From Lactiplantibacillus daowaiensis (GTDB lineage Bacteria; Bacillota; Bacilli; Lactobacillales; Lactobacillaceae), in assembly GCF_005405085.1 (NCBI RefSeq), contig NZ_BJDJ01000012.1:1-64000 (forward strand): a stretch of 64,000 bases of DNA, written 5' to 3'. Every line of letters starts with the position of its first letter. Within the stretch, counting starts at the first letter, position 1. Below are positions 35,045-44,314 of this stretch, in pieces. The position numbers and the translations under genes were made by a program. A model generated the notes under the pieces. The model ran no database searches, was not told where the DNA came from, and saw only the letters and a list, made by a program, of their open reading frames with translations.

Positions 35045-36157
35045 TTATTCTGCGTCTAACGCCACAAAATCATAGTGAATTGCGGCTTGCCGCTTAAATT
35101 CATCAAACCCGAGTTGAATCAATTGGTCAATCAAATCAGAATAACCAATGCCAGAAACTTCCCAGAGTTTTGGATACAAACTAATATTCGTAAAACCAGG
35201 TAACGTGTTGATTTCACCCAAATATGGTTCGCCAGCTTCAGAAACTAAGAAGTCAACGCGTGCCATACCCTTCAAGCCAAGGGCCTTAAAAGCGCCTAAT
35301 GACATGTCTTGAATCCGTTTCGTCAAGTCAGCTGGTAAGTCAACTGGCAATTCAAACGTGACACCACTAGCATCCACGAACTTGTTATTGTAATCATAGA
35401 ACGTGTCCGTCTTGGGCACATCAATCGCCCCAAGCTTAGAAGCTTTAGGATTTTCATTACCCAAAATTGAACATTCAACTTCACGTGGATTATCGATTGA
35501 TTCTTCAACTAAGATCTTGAAGTCATATTTGAACGCATCGGCTAAGCCATCCAAGTATTCTTGTTCATTTTCAGCTTTATGAATCCCGACTGATGACCCT
35601 TGGTTGGCCGGCTTGATAAACAAGTGATCGCCAACATGCGCTTGTAAATAAGCGTATGTCATTTGATCGCGGTTTTCCGGTGTCACCACAACGTACTTGG
35701 TATTTTGAATATGGTGATGCGTTAAGATTTGCTTCGTAATATCCTTATCAAAACTAGCAGCAGAAGCTAACACGCCACTACCAACATAAGGCTTCTTCAA
35801 TAACTTGAAGAGTCCTTGCAACGTCCCATCTTCACCTAAGTTCCCGTGCACCACTGGGTAGAAGATATCAATATCCGTGGCATTCGCCAGGTTCTTGATG
35901 GGCGCCAATGGATCACGCATATCTAACTTTGGCATTTCCTCGGCAACGACTTTATCTTCCGGTTCCCCCGCAAAGATGCGTTGGGTCGCGGCGTTATCTA
36001 ATACGATACCATCTTTAGTTAACAAGAATAAGTCAACGTCATACTTGCTCTTATCCATGGCATCATAAATATTGTGCGCAGAACGCTTTGAAACATCATG
36101 TTCAGAAGAGTTCCCGCCAAACAACAAGCCAACATGGATCTTTTTTTGTGTCTCCAT
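35045..36157 (-). CDS. ddl: D-alanine--D-alanine/D-lactate ligase
   Basis: This ATP-grasp enzyme makes the terminal dipeptide or depsipeptide of peptidoglycan precursors. The start is VGLLFGGNSSEHDVS, and FIKPANQGSSVGIHKA and GYSDLI are present. The residue equivalent to Tyr216 of E. coli DdlB is Phe260 (in FYDYNNKF). Phe there marks D-Ala-D-Lac ligases of vancomycin-resistant lactobacilli and Leuconostoc. The ATG at 36157 has AGGA 11 bases upstream; the frame starts 4 codons earlier. About 370 residues. Confidence 0.94.
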   Translation of the reverse strand: METQKKIHVGLLFGGNSSEHDVSKRSAHNIYDAMDKSKYDVDLFLLTKDGIVLDNAATQRIFAGEPEDKVVAEEMPKLDMRDPLAPIKNLANATDIDIFYPVVHGNLGEDGTLQGLFKLLKKPYVGSGVLASAASFDKDITKQILTHHHIQNTKYVVVTPENRDQMTYAYLQAHVGDHLFIKPANQGSSVGIHKAENEQEYLDGLADAFKYDFKILVEESIDNPREVECSILGNENPKASKLGAIDVPKTDTFYDYNNKFVDASGVTFELPVDLPADLTKRIQDMSLGAFKALGLKGMARVDFLVSEAGEPYLGEINTLPGFTNISLYPKLWEVSGIGYSDLIDQLIQLGFDEFKRQAAIHYDFVALDAE

Positions 36158-36258
36158 TATTAAGTTCATCCTATCAAGATTTATTTCATACTACGGCTGA
36201 TTTAATTTTACAATATCTCGCTACAATTGAAAACATTTTTGCAACTTTGTTAGCGCTA

Positions 36259-37287
36259 TTATCCGTTAAAAGGCGCGCTTAAGACTAATTTACCCAGCAT
36301 TTGGCCACTTTCAACAATTCGATGGGCTTGCGTCAAAGTCGTCGCATTGATCCCAGCTAAGACTTGTTTGGTCGTCGCCGTTAACTCACCAGCATCGGCC
36401 AAGGCCGCAACACGTGCCAAAATCATCCCCTGCGTGGCCATCTCAGGTACTTGGTAATTGGCTTTAGTAAACATGAATTCCCAAGCAAAGTTCAAACTCT
36501 TCGGCTTTAGCAAGTCCATCGGTAGCGGCTGCGCATTTGTCACCACCGCGACAATTGTACTTAATGGTCGCATTAGTGGCGCAACTTTGGGCAAGTACAA
36601 ATCAGTTGAATGTAATAAAATTGCACTATCAACGGTTTTAAGCTGTTGGTCCGCCAATTGTGCCGCCAAATCTTGATGGTAATCCAACACGATATCAGCA
36701 CCCAATTGTTTGACCCACGCCGTCGTTTCTGGCCGACCAGTCGTGGTAACGACGGTCAGGCCGGCCCACTTTGCCAACTGAATGGCAATCGAACCGACCC
36801 CGCCAGCACCATTGACAATCAAAACACTGTGCCCCTCATTGGCGCCTTTTTCAGCGGTCCAACCTAACTTTTCAAACAGCGCTTCCCACGCCGTTAAGGC
36901 TGTTAGTGGCACCCCAGCGGCATCGGATGCTGACCAAGTTTTCGGCGCTAAGGCCACCAGTCGTTCATCAACGAGTTGGTATTGGGCATCACTACCGGGA
37001 CGGTCGACCGCCCCGGCATAGTAGACAATATCATCGGTCATAATCGACGTCACCGCCTCACCCACCGCTAAAACTTTGCCAACGGCATCGAATCCTAAAA
37101 TTCGTGGTGTCGAAACTGCTGGTTGTGCTTGGCGTTGCTTCGTGTCAATCGGATTAACCGAAACCGCTTGGACGGCGACTAAAATGTCGCGACCAGTTGG
37201 GGCAGGCACCTCAAGCGTGACGTCTTGAAAAAGTTGGTCGGCGTCACTTGTAGTCCCTTGATAGAGACCAACTGCTTTTGCTTGCAT
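36259..37287 (-). CDS. Zinc-free medium-chain alcohol dehydrogenase / quinone oxidoreductase family
   Basis: The 342-residue MDR protein has the N-terminal GroES-like domain (GRDILVAVQAVSVNPIDTK) and a Rossmann fold with GAGGVGSIAIQLAKWAG. The Cys/His ligands of the catalytic zinc are not seen, so it groups with zinc-independent NADPH oxidoreductases (YogA/QOR-like). The substrate is unknown. It follows the DUF2785 gene by 18 bases, so the two may be co-transcribed. Confidence 0.85.
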   Translation of the reverse strand: MQAKAVGLYQGTTSDADQLFQDVTLEVPAPTGRDILVAVQAVSVNPIDTKQRQAQPAVSTPRILGFDAVGKVLAVGEAVTSIMTDDIVYYAGAVDRPGSDAQYQLVDERLVALAPKTWSASDAAGVPLTALTAWEALFEKLGWTAEKGANEGHSVLIVNGAGGVGSIAIQLAKWAGLTVVTTTGRPETTAWVKQLGADIVLDYHQDLAAQLADQQLKTVDSAILLHSTDLYLPKVAPLMRPLSTIVAVVTNAQPLPMDLLKPKSLNFAWEFMFTKANYQVPEMATQGMILARVAALADAGELTATTKQVLAGINATTLTQAHRIVESGQMLGKLVLSAPFNG

Positions 37288-37305
37288 CTAAAAACTTCCC
37301 TTCAA

Positions 37306-38280
37306 CTAACCTAAAAATTCCAATTCTTCATCGAGATAATCACTGACTGCCGTTGGAAAATCATCGTGTAACGCCATCGCTTCTAACAACCGATTGCGAT
37401 TAAAGACCCGATTCCAAGCCGATTCTGACTTAGGTGCTGGTTGCATGATCAATTGTTGATGCCAACGTTTAAAGGCCAATAAGACGTATTCAGTATAAAC
37501 ATCGTCTTTAGTGGTGATCAACGCCAAATATGACGACAAGCGTTCTGGTTCACCAAAAATCAGTGGTGTGTTCAAGCGTTGATAACGTTCAATCAACGTC
37601 GCCAGCATCATTAACTTATCAGCGCGTGCTAATCGTGGTTCTTCTGCCAATTCTTCTAACAAATTGCCCACGTGGGTATACGCATGCGCCCAACCATTAG
37701 TGCCCACAAAACCACGCGTATCACGTTCAAGCATTAAGTACGTGGTAAATTGTTGTACCAGTTGTTCTAGTCGGGCGTCCGTCATAAAATGAAACCCTGC
37801 ATGATCCGCGTATAGTAGCACTGCTAAAATCAAAATCGCAAATGAGCGCTGATAGATCGCATCATTTTGTGGTTCATCAATATGCGCAAATAATTGGTCA
37901 TCTTGAATCAAGGTATCAAAAATCAGCCCTAATTGGTCTTCGCTTAATAATTGTTGTTGTAAGGCTTCGTTTAATAAATAATAGCAACCAGCATCACGGA
38001 TGGCAGGATTCAATGACCCCAGATGTGGTAAAAGTTGTTTAATCTGATCATCGGTAATGGTTGTTAAACTACCTTCATTTAGACCAGCATTTAAGGTTTC
38101 AATTAAAGTCTCAACATCGCCATCGGGGACCGCAATCACCGTGGTCGCCGATACGACATCGATTTGATTGATTAAATAGCCAATGCGCTGTGGTAACGAT
38201 TGGTATAAATCGCCCGCACGAATATGTTGCCGCAGTTGTAAACAATCGGCTTTTAATGTTGTTAATTTTTTAGTATCCAT
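37306..38280 (-). CDS. DUF2785 family protein
   Basis: The 324-residue soluble helical protein carries the DUF2785 signatures: SFAILILAVLLYAD and the RDTRGFVGTNGWAHAYTHVGNLLEELAEE block with conserved His residues. The function is not known. It is upstream of the oxidoreductase in the same direction. Confidence 0.85.
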   Translation of the reverse strand: MDTKKLTTLKADCLQLRQHIRAGDLYQSLPQRIGYLINQIDVVSATTVIAVPDGDVETLIETLNAGLNEGSLTTITDDQIKQLLPHLGSLNPAIRDAGCYYLLNEALQQQLLSEDQLGLIFDTLIQDDQLFAHIDEPQNDAIYQRSFAILILAVLLYADHAGFHFMTDARLEQLVQQFTTYLMLERDTRGFVGTNGWAHAYTHVGNLLEELAEEPRLARADKLMMLATLIERYQRLNTPLIFGEPERLSSYLALITTKDDVYTEYVLLAFKRWHQQLIMQPAPKSESAWNRVFNRNRLLEAMALHDDFPTAVSDYLDEELEFLG

Positions 38281-38351
38281 TCGGCGCTCCTATAACTAAG
38301 TTTAACGTCTATTTTAGCATGCTTCGCCAAACTTGCGGGTGCTAGACACAC

Positions 38352-38402
38352 TAAAAGATGGCCGCTCACTGAAATTCAGCTTCAGCAAGCGACCATCTTT
38401 TA
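38352..38402 (-). terminator. Terminator after hicD
   Basis: On the minus strand AAAAGATGGTCGCTT pairs with AGTGAGCGGCCATCTTTT around an inner GCTGAA/TTCAGT helix. Confidence 0.75.
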
Positions 38403-38416
38403 ACTAACCCACAAGC

Positions 38417-39343
38417 TTAAGGTTGTGGTAAAACATCAACATTCTTTTTAATAAACTTCGCAGACGCTGCCAATGAGGCTTGTTCATCCGCCGTTAAATC
38501 AAGACGAATCAAGGATTCAATCCCATTTTTACCGATAACCGCTGGCATCCCAACATACGTCCCAAGTTCGGGATCAAATGCAGAAACAGGACAAGCTAAC
38601 TTAGCATCGGCACTGACGGCTTCAGCCAAACGCACGCCACAAGTGGCAATCGCAAAATTGGTATAGTGCTTACCTGCCATCACGGCAAACGCACCTTGGC
38701 GCGCATCATCTTCTAATTTATCCAAGTCTAAATGCGCCGCTGCTTGGAAATGTGAAATTGGTTGGCCGTTGACCCGCACAGTGGACCAAGCAACGAATTG
38801 AGAATTGCCATGTTCACCATAGACATAACCATCCACGTTTTTTCCGTTAGTGCCTAGCGCTTCACCGACACACTTTTGCATCCGGGCGGTATCCAAGAAC
38901 GTCCCAGTCCCAAAGACGCGGTTACGGTCAAAACCAGTCATACGTTGTAAGTAATCAGTCATGACATCACAAGGGTTCATGATATCAATTAAGATACCTT
39001 TAAACCCAGAAGCCACAATTTTAGGGGCAATATCGCGAACGATCGCTTGATTAGAATCATATTCACCAAAACGGCCTTTAGAGCTATTCATATCAATGGC
39101 TTTGATATTCCCAGAAGCCACGATTAAAACTTCAGCATCAGCTAAAGCCGCGTAATCATTTAAAATAATCTTGGTCGTTGAAGCGAGCCGCGCTGACGCA
39201 TCGTCTAAATCGATCTTTTGTGCTTGTGCTAGCGCTTCATTATGATCGATTAAAACCAATTCATCAACGGTCCCTTGTTGTACCAATGTATAAGCAACAG
39301 TGGCCCCAACTTGACCTAAACCAATAACACCATATTTACGCAT
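38417..39343 (-). CDS. hicD: L-2-hydroxyisocaproate dehydrogenase / L-lactate dehydrogenase family
   Basis: This NAD-dependent 308-residue enzyme reduces 2-oxo acids. The Rossmann start is GVIGLGQVGATVAYTL; DIMNPCDVMT, GTGTFLDTARMQK and the catalytic-His motif GEHGNSQFVAWSTVRVNGQPI match L-HicDH of lactobacilli more closely than classical L-LDH. Its likely substrates are branched 2-keto acids from amino-acid catabolism. It is a single gene between terminators. Confidence 0.85.
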   Translation of the reverse strand: MRKYGVIGLGQVGATVAYTLVQQGTVDELVLIDHNEALAQAQKIDLDDASARLASTTKIILNDYAALADAEVLIVASGNIKAIDMNSSKGRFGEYDSNQAIVRDIAPKIVASGFKGILIDIMNPCDVMTDYLQRMTGFDRNRVFGTGTFLDTARMQKCVGEALGTNGKNVDGYVYGEHGNSQFVAWSTVRVNGQPISHFQAAAHLDLDKLEDDARQGAFAVMAGKHYTNFAIATCGVRLAEAVSADAKLACPVSAFDPELGTYVGMPAVIGKNGIESLIRLDLTADEQASLAASAKFIKKNVDVLPQP

Positions 39344-39443
39344 TTTGCTAACCCCATTCTACAATTTATTTGACTTCATTAGCGTACCTTGGAAGCGGTC
39401 TAAAGTCAAGCTGGGCCTGGTCTCATGGAATTTTAATCCAAAT

Positions 39444-39472
39444 AAAAAAACCGACCAAATTGCTTTGGCCGG
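39444..39472 (-). terminator. Terminator of the metNIQ operon
   Basis: On the minus strand CCGGCCAAA pairs with TTTGGTCGG, followed by seven T. Confidence 0.9.
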
Positions 39473-39494
39473 ATCACTTAAATCAAGATTAAAT

Positions 39495-40325
39495 TTAGTT
39501 ATCAGAAACTGGTAAGATGGCACCCTTGTACTTCTTCTTGATCCATTCTTGGGTACTCTTAGAACGCAACGCCTTCATCAATTTCTTGATAGCCGTTTTG
39601 TTTTGGTCGCCCTTACGAACCGCCACGATGTTGGCGTATGGTGAATCTGACTTTTCAAGTGCAATTGCATCTTTACTTGGATTCAAGCCAGATTGAACCG
39701 CGTAATTGGCATTGATCACAACGGCATCACCTTCGTTGTTCTTGTAAAATTGAGGCATTAACTTAGCTTCGTAAGAATGCTTGAACTTCAAATGACGCTT
39801 GTTCGTCTTAATGTCGCTAAAGGTCGCTGATGTGATATCGGTCCCCTTCTTCAAGGTAATCAAACCAGCATCTTTAAAGAGTGTCAAAACTCGACCATAA
39901 TCAGCCACATTGCTGCTGACCAAGACGGTTGCCCCTTTCTTCAAGTCCTTTAAACTCTTAACTTTTTTAGAATAAACCCCAATTGGTTCCAAATGAACAG
40001 AACCAGCTGAAACTAATGTCCCGTTATTTTCTTTGTTCCAGTTCTTTAAGAATGGCGTGTGTTGGAAGTAGTTGGCATCTAATTCTTTAGCTGCCAAGGC
40101 CTTGTTTGGTAAGACGTAATCTTGGAAGACTTTGATCTTCAAATTAACGCCTTCCTTTTTCAATTGTGGTTGCACGTGCTTCAAAATTTCAGCATGTGGG
40201 ACCGCCGAAGCCCCAACCGTGATGGTGGTCATCTTGCTTGAAGACGATGATGACTTCCCACAACCAACTAATAAGACGGCCGTTGCGGCCACTGCTAATA
40301 ACCCTAAAATTCCCTTTTTACGCAT
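39495..40325 (-). CDS. metQ: Methionine ABC transporter substrate-binding lipoprotein MetQ
   Basis: The 276-residue NlpA-family lipoprotein has its lipobox in LLVGCGKSSSSS (Cys22). VGASAVPHAEILKHV, NYFQHTPFLKNWN and NANYAVQSGLNPSKDA are hallmarks of MetQ. It captures D/L-methionine for MetNI. It is the last gene of the operon, before a strong terminator, and lies under the methionine T-box. Confidence 0.95.
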   Translation of the reverse strand: MRKKGILGLLAVAATAVLLVGCGKSSSSSSKMTTITVGASAVPHAEILKHVQPQLKKEGVNLKIKVFQDYVLPNKALAAKELDANYFQHTPFLKNWNKENNGTLVSAGSVHLEPIGVYSKKVKSLKDLKKGATVLVSSNVADYGRVLTLFKDAGLITLKKGTDITSATFSDIKTNKRHLKFKHSYEAKLMPQFYKNNEGDAVVINANYAVQSGLNPSKDAIALEKSDSPYANIVAVRKGDQNKTAIKKLMKALRSKSTQEWIKKKYKGAILPVSDN

Positions 40326-40364
40326 AACTTGTTGCCTCCTATGTGATTAATACCCTAACTAAAT

Positions 40365-41054
40365 TTAAGCGCGCTTATCGATATGCTTAACAGCAATATC
40401 ACCAATAAATTGGAAGATAAACACGATAATGACGATAATCACGGTTGCCACTAAGGTAATCGCATTATTATTGGATTGGAACCCATCTTGATAAGCCAAG
40501 TTACCAAGACCCCCGGCCCCAATCGCACCGGCCATTGCAGTATACCCGATCAATGAAATCGTCGTCACCGTAATCCCAGAAACTAACGCTGGTAAACTTT
40601 CCGGTAACAAGACCTTCCGGACAATCTGCCAACGCGTCGCGCCCATTGATTCAGCGGCTTCAATGACCCCATGATCGAGTTCATGGAAAGCCAGTTCAAC
40701 CATCCGCGCATAAAATGGTGCCGCGGAAATAATCAATGATGGCAATGCCGCGCGTGGTCCGATGATCGTGCCGACTAACTTTTGCGTAATCGGTAATAAT
40801 AGCACAATCAAAATGATAAACGGAATGGACCGGAACACGTTAACGAACAATGCCACGAGCCAATTCAATAGCTTGACTAGTGGATTGTGACTGTCAGTTG
40901 TTTCAAATAACAACAACCCCAGGGCAATCCCTAAAATGGCGACAACCACCATTGATACGACGGTTAGCCAGATGGTTTCCCACGTGGAAGTCATCATATT
41001 GCCCCAGTCAACATTTGAGAACTTGAAATATGAACCTAAGCCTTGATCATTCAC
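40365..41054 (-). CDS. metI: Methionine ABC transporter permease MetI
   Basis: The 229-residue permease has about five transmembrane helices and the EAA loop GVIEAAESMGATRWQIVRKVLLPES. It overlaps the end of metN by 8 bases, suggesting coupling. Confidence 0.95.
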   Translation of the reverse strand: MNDQGLGSYFKFSNVDWGNMMTSTWETIWLTVVSMVVVAILGIALGLLLFETTDSHNPLVKLLNWLVALFVNVFRSIPFIILIVLLLPITQKLVGTIIGPRAALPSLIISAAPFYARMVELAFHELDHGVIEAAESMGATRWQIVRKVLLPESLPALVSGITVTTISLIGYTAMAGAIGAGGLGNLAYQDGFQSNNNAITLVATVIIVIIVFIFQFIGDIAVKHIDKRA

Positions 41055-42081
41055 GATTTAAAACCTCCGTTTCCACCCGCATCTTTTGCAAGTACGCCAA
41101 GGCGCCATCAATTTCTGCTTGTTCGCCTGTTAATTGAATATATAAGGTCCCAATCGACCCTTCTTGGGTTTGATGGATCGTCCCTTCAATGATGTTCAAA
41201 TCTAAACCACCATATTGTTTCAACATTTCAGAAACGATTGGTAATTTGGCTTGGTCACCATGGAACGTCAATTGAACAATTGTCCCCTTTGGATACTTCG
41301 CAAGCAGTTGATCGACAACCGCTGTCGTATCAGTCAAGGACGGTGTCACTTCTTCGTTAACAAAGCGCTTGGTTACGGCTTGTTTTGGTCGTTTGAAGAC
41401 TTCTAAGACGGGACCTTGTTCAACGATTTTACCAGATTCCATGACTGCCACATGATCCGCAATTTTACGAATCACATGCATTTCATGCGTGATCAACACA
41501 ATCGTTAAATGTAACTTCTTATTGATATCCAACAATAAATCTAAAACTTCATCCGTCGTTTGTGGATCCAACGCACTGGTTGCTTCATCGGATAAGAGGA
41601 TCTGGGGATCATTCGCTAAGGCCCGGGCGATCCCGACCCGTTGCTTTTGCCCACCAGATAATTCAGATGGATAAGCTTGTTCACGTCCTGCTAACCCAAC
41701 CAAGTCAGCTAAATGTTCCGCTTGCTTTTTCGCTTCAGCTTTACTTTGACCCGCAATTTCGAGTGGAAACATGATGTTTTGCAACACGGTCCGTGACCAG
41801 AGCAAATTGAAATGTTGGAAAATCATGCCAATCTTATGGCGTTGTTCACGTAACTTGGCACCGCCTAAAGCGGAAATTTCCACGTCGTCGATCGTCACCG
41901 TCCCAGTTGTTGGCGTCTCTAGTCCGTTAAGCATCCGAATTAACGTACTCTTCCCAGCACCAGAATAACCAACGATGCCGTAAATATGACCATCTTCGAT
42001 TTTTAAGTTAACATCTTGGACCGCATGTACGGCGCCTTGTTTCGTGTTAAACGTTTTGGTCACGTCTTTAAATTCAATCAA
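41047..42081 (-). CDS. metN: Methionine ABC transporter ATPase MetN
   Basis: The 344 residues have Walker A GYSGAGKST, signature LSGGQKQRVGIARAL, Walker B LLSDEATSALD and the switch His in LITHEMHV. A C-terminal NIL domain (about residues 265-340) binds methionine and gives transinhibition in studied homologues. The start is TTG at 42081 behind AAGGAGG. First gene after the T-box. Confidence 0.96.
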   Translation of the reverse strand: MIEFKDVTKTFNTKQGAVHAVQDVNLKIEDGHIYGIVGYSGAGKSTLIRMLNGLETPTTGTVTIDDVEISALGGAKLREQRHKIGMIFQHFNLLWSRTVLQNIMFPLEIAGQSKAEAKKQAEHLADLVGLAGREQAYPSELSGGQKQRVGIARALANDPQILLSDEATSALDPQTTDEVLDLLLDINKKLHLTIVLITHEMHVIRKIADHVAVMESGKIVEQGPVLEVFKRPKQAVTKRFVNEEVTPSLTDTTAVVDQLLAKYPKGTIVQLTFHGDQAKLPIVSEMLKQYGGLDLNIIEGTIHQTQEGSIGTLYIQLTGEQAEIDGALAYLQKMRVETEVLNRE

Positions 42082-42107
42082 TGCGATTCCTCCTTAATCC
42101 ATGTATC

Positions 42108-42165
42108 AAAAAAAGCTGCTCATCCTAATTATTATAATGACATTATAATAATAGGACGAGCAGCT
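42108..42165 (-). terminator. T-box terminator upstream of metN
   Basis: A long stem: AGCTGCT (42114-42120) with AGCAGCT (42159-42165), continued by CATCCTAATTATTATAATG and its near-perfect complement. Seven T follow on the minus strand. Confidence 0.9.
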
Positions 42166-42409
42166 TGGTCTCGTGGTACCACCTATGTTTATAGCTGACT
42201 CGCATCAGCTATCTCAAGAGTTTATAAACTCCGCACGTTAATGGGTGCACCCAAGGCTAGCTTACTGACGCTCACTAACCTACATTAATTCAAGACCATC
42301 TTCGGCTTCGCGACTAATCACCTTGCACCAACTAGTGACTCTCTTAGTAGTCGTAACCACGTACTCATCTTTTCAAAATGTTATTTTTTAATGATTTATT
42401 AATGTGTCG
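42108..42409 (-). promoter_or_regulatory. Methionine T-box leader of metNIQ
   Basis: On the minus strand CGACTA and TAGTCG form the stem above the specifier loop, followed by GAAG and the specifier ATG (42297-42299), then G. The linker stem GGAGTTTATAAACTC and the T-box motif AGGTGGTACCACG (42171-42184; last bases differ from the consensus CCGCG) follow, and then the terminator 42108-42165. The specifier matches the transported amino acid. Confidence 0.94.
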
Positions 42410-42438
42410 AGTATACCGAGGCTTGAAAGAATTGTCAA
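42410..42438 (-). promoter_or_regulatory. Promoter of the metNIQ operon
   Basis: Minus-strand consensus TTGACA (42433-42438), 17-base spacer, TATACT (42410-42415). Confidence 0.9.
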
Positions 42439-42460
42439 GTGTTTTCAAACCAGTTTTCAG

Positions 42461-42769
42461 TTAGTCAACGTCAACTAACCAAGCAACCCCATCTTCAAGA
42501 CTATTCAAATCATCAAAATCAGTCTTCAAGGCCGGATTAACGGCAACGACCGTCCCATTGATGGGACAATTAAATTCAGAAACCGCTTTGGTGGCTTCAA
42601 TACTGAGGAAGGCCCGCTTTTGACTCACCTTGTCACCAATCGCTGGTAACTCCGCATATTTAATCTCACCGAGTGCTTCGTGCGCAGATTTCGTTAACCC
42701 AATCCGCGTATGCCCATCAGTATCTTTAGTCCAAAAGTAAGTTGCATCTTCACTCATATCCAACACCAT
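42461..42769 (-). CDS. GcvH-like lipoyl-domain protein
   Basis: The 102-residue protein is a glycine-cleavage H-protein-like biotinyl/lipoyl fold, with the attachment Lys in the IEATKAVSEF motif and PINGTVVAVN after it. It is shorter than true GcvH (about 125 residues). No gcvP, gcvT or lipoate ligase lies in the window. It is the last gene of the mbl-rodA run. It may belong to the GcvH-like group known from macrodomain operons or act as a lipoyl carrier. Confidence 0.82.
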   Translation of the reverse strand: MVLDMSEDATYFWTKDTDGHTRIGLTKSAHEALGEIKYAELPAIGDKVSQKRAFLSIEATKAVSEFNCPINGTVVAVNPALKTDFDDLNSLEDGVAWLVDVD

Positions 42770-42788
42770 GCTTTCCTTGATTTAATTT

Positions 42789-43994
42789 TTATTCGAACCG
42801 GTCGTTACGGCTAAACATGTACGACTTGTAATGGAACCGCATCGACATCATCAAACCGATCCCCGCCATATTGGCGATCAACGCCGAACCCCCTTGACTA
42901 ATAAACGGCAACGGAATCCCAGTCATTGGCAATAGCCCGATACTCATCCCAATGTTTTCAAACACGTGGAACAAGAGCATCATAATGACCCCGGTTGAAA
43001 TATACGCATAAAATTCATTCTTAGTATCAAACGTGACCCGGATCATTTGATAGATCAACAAGAAGTATAACAAGACCACGACGGTACAACCAACAAAGCC
43101 AAAGTTTTCACCAATAACGGAGAAAATCATATCAGATTCACGCACTGGCACGGTGACGTGTGAGACGTTAAACCCACGTCCTGTAATCTGACCAGAACCA
43201 ATGGCTTTCATACTTTGCCAAACTTGGTAAGCATTATTCGACGTATCAGTCGATGGATTTAACCACGTATCGATCCGCGCGAATTGGTAAGCTTTAAACC
43301 CAACGGCTTCCAAGACATGGCGACCACTATCAGAAATCACCAAGTATAACGCGGTCCCCGCAATTGCAAAGACAATCGCAAAAGTCGGCGCTAACAGTTT
43401 CCAAGAAATCCCAGAAACCAAGATGACCCCACCTAAAATGGCAAAGAACACTAACATCGTCCCAAAGTCATTTTGTAACTTTAACAGCACCGCAACAGGC
43501 ACCATGTAAGCAAATAACTTCCCAATCAATAACCAATCGCTTTTTGACGAATGGACTGGGTTTTCAGTATTATGCATCGTGACGACCCGACCTAGCATTA
43601 ATATAAAGGCCGGCTTCATCACTTCAGATGGCTGGAAGGTTAATGACCCCACCGCAAACCAACTTTTGGCACCGGTACTGGCATACATCGAACGACTATA
43701 TAACAGTAACACGGCGGCTAATAGGAAGATCCCGAACCAATAAGCCAACGGGGCGACCCGCCATAATTGTTCCGAATCAAATTGCATAATGATGACAGCT
43801 AACGCGGTCCCAATAATGAACCACATAATTTGAGTAATAACTTGTTTGGTCACGTTGACGGAACTGGAATCGTGACTAGCGGCAACGTAAATTGAGGCCA
43901 GCCCGATCAGGCCCAACATCATGACTGAAAATATGATACCGTAATCAATTCGAGATTCTTCTTCTTGAGTACGGAGTCTGGATTCTTCTGCCAC
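42789..43994 (-). CDS. rodA: SEDS-family glycosyltransferase RodA
   Basis: RodA polymerises peptidoglycan during elongation. About ten transmembrane helices are seen, with the SEDS features PVRESDMIFSVIGENFG (containing the catalytic Asp) and GMSIGLLPMTGIPLPFISQGG. The frame opens at 44060, but AAGGAG lies just before the GTG at 43994, giving a start MAEESRLRTQEEES and 401 residues. Linked to mbl, it belongs to the elongasome rather than the divisome. Confidence 0.93.
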   Translation of the reverse strand: MAEESRLRTQEEESRIDYGIIFSVMMLGLIGLASIYVAASHDSSSVNVTKQVITQIMWFIIGTALAVIIMQFDSEQLWRVAPLAYWFGIFLLAAVLLLYSRSMYASTGAKSWFAVGSLTFQPSEVMKPAFILMLGRVVTMHNTENPVHSSKSDWLLIGKLFAYMVPVAVLLKLQNDFGTMLVFFAILGGVILVSGISWKLLAPTFAIVFAIAGTALYLVISDSGRHVLEAVGFKAYQFARIDTWLNPSTDTSNNAYQVWQSMKAIGSGQITGRGFNVSHVTVPVRESDMIFSVIGENFGFVGCTVVVLLYFLLIYQMIRVTFDTKNEFYAYISTGVIMMLLFHVFENIGMSIGLLPMTGIPLPFISQGGSALIANMAGIGLMMSMRFHYKSYMFSRNDRFE

Positions 43995-44035
43995 AATAGC
44001 ACTCCTTATTTTCTTAAGATACCCTTGATTATACA

Positions 44036-44068
44036 ACAACCTGGTACCGATTAACGACACCAGGTTGC
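44036..44068 (-). terminator. Possible weak terminator or processing hairpin between DUF2969 and rodA
   Basis: AACCTGGT pairs with ACCAGGTT (about 44038-44066). The following minus-strand tract TTGTTGTATAAT is not a clean T-run, and TATAAT there could be a -10 element for rodA. Confidence 0.4.
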
Positions 44069-44083
44069 AAGGTTAACCAAAAA

Positions 44084-44314
44084 TTAGCCTTTGTGTAAAT
44101 GATAAGCTGATAAAACTTCTTGTAAGCTTTCATCAAATGATTTGGTATGGGCAAATGGTTGGTTGTCGCTAACCATTTCAGCATCGAAACGGTTATCTGC
44201 AACTTCCGTTACTTGACCAATAACTTGTTTACCAATTAAAACTTCCGTCACGGTTTGACCATTAACTTGCGTTTCGTTTAAGTCAACTGAGACAGCTTTA
44301 TCTTTTCTTGACAC
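44084..44314 (-). CDS. DUF2969 family protein
   Basis: The 76-residue soluble protein matches DUF2969 ([28 protein letters not shown]...). Function unknown; the family is found in lactobacilli next to yidD and rodA, as here. It overlaps the end of yidD by 17 bases. Confidence 0.85.
   Translation of the reverse strand: MSRKDKAVSVDLNETQVNGQTVTEVLIGKQVIGQVTEVADNRFDAEMVSDNQPFAHTKSFDESLQEVLSAYHLHKG

Noticed and set aside
42455-42485. Terminator at the end of the GcvH-like gene
   Set aside because: GTTAGT/ACTAAC can form a stem there, but no T-run follows, and it overlaps the end of the coding sequence.
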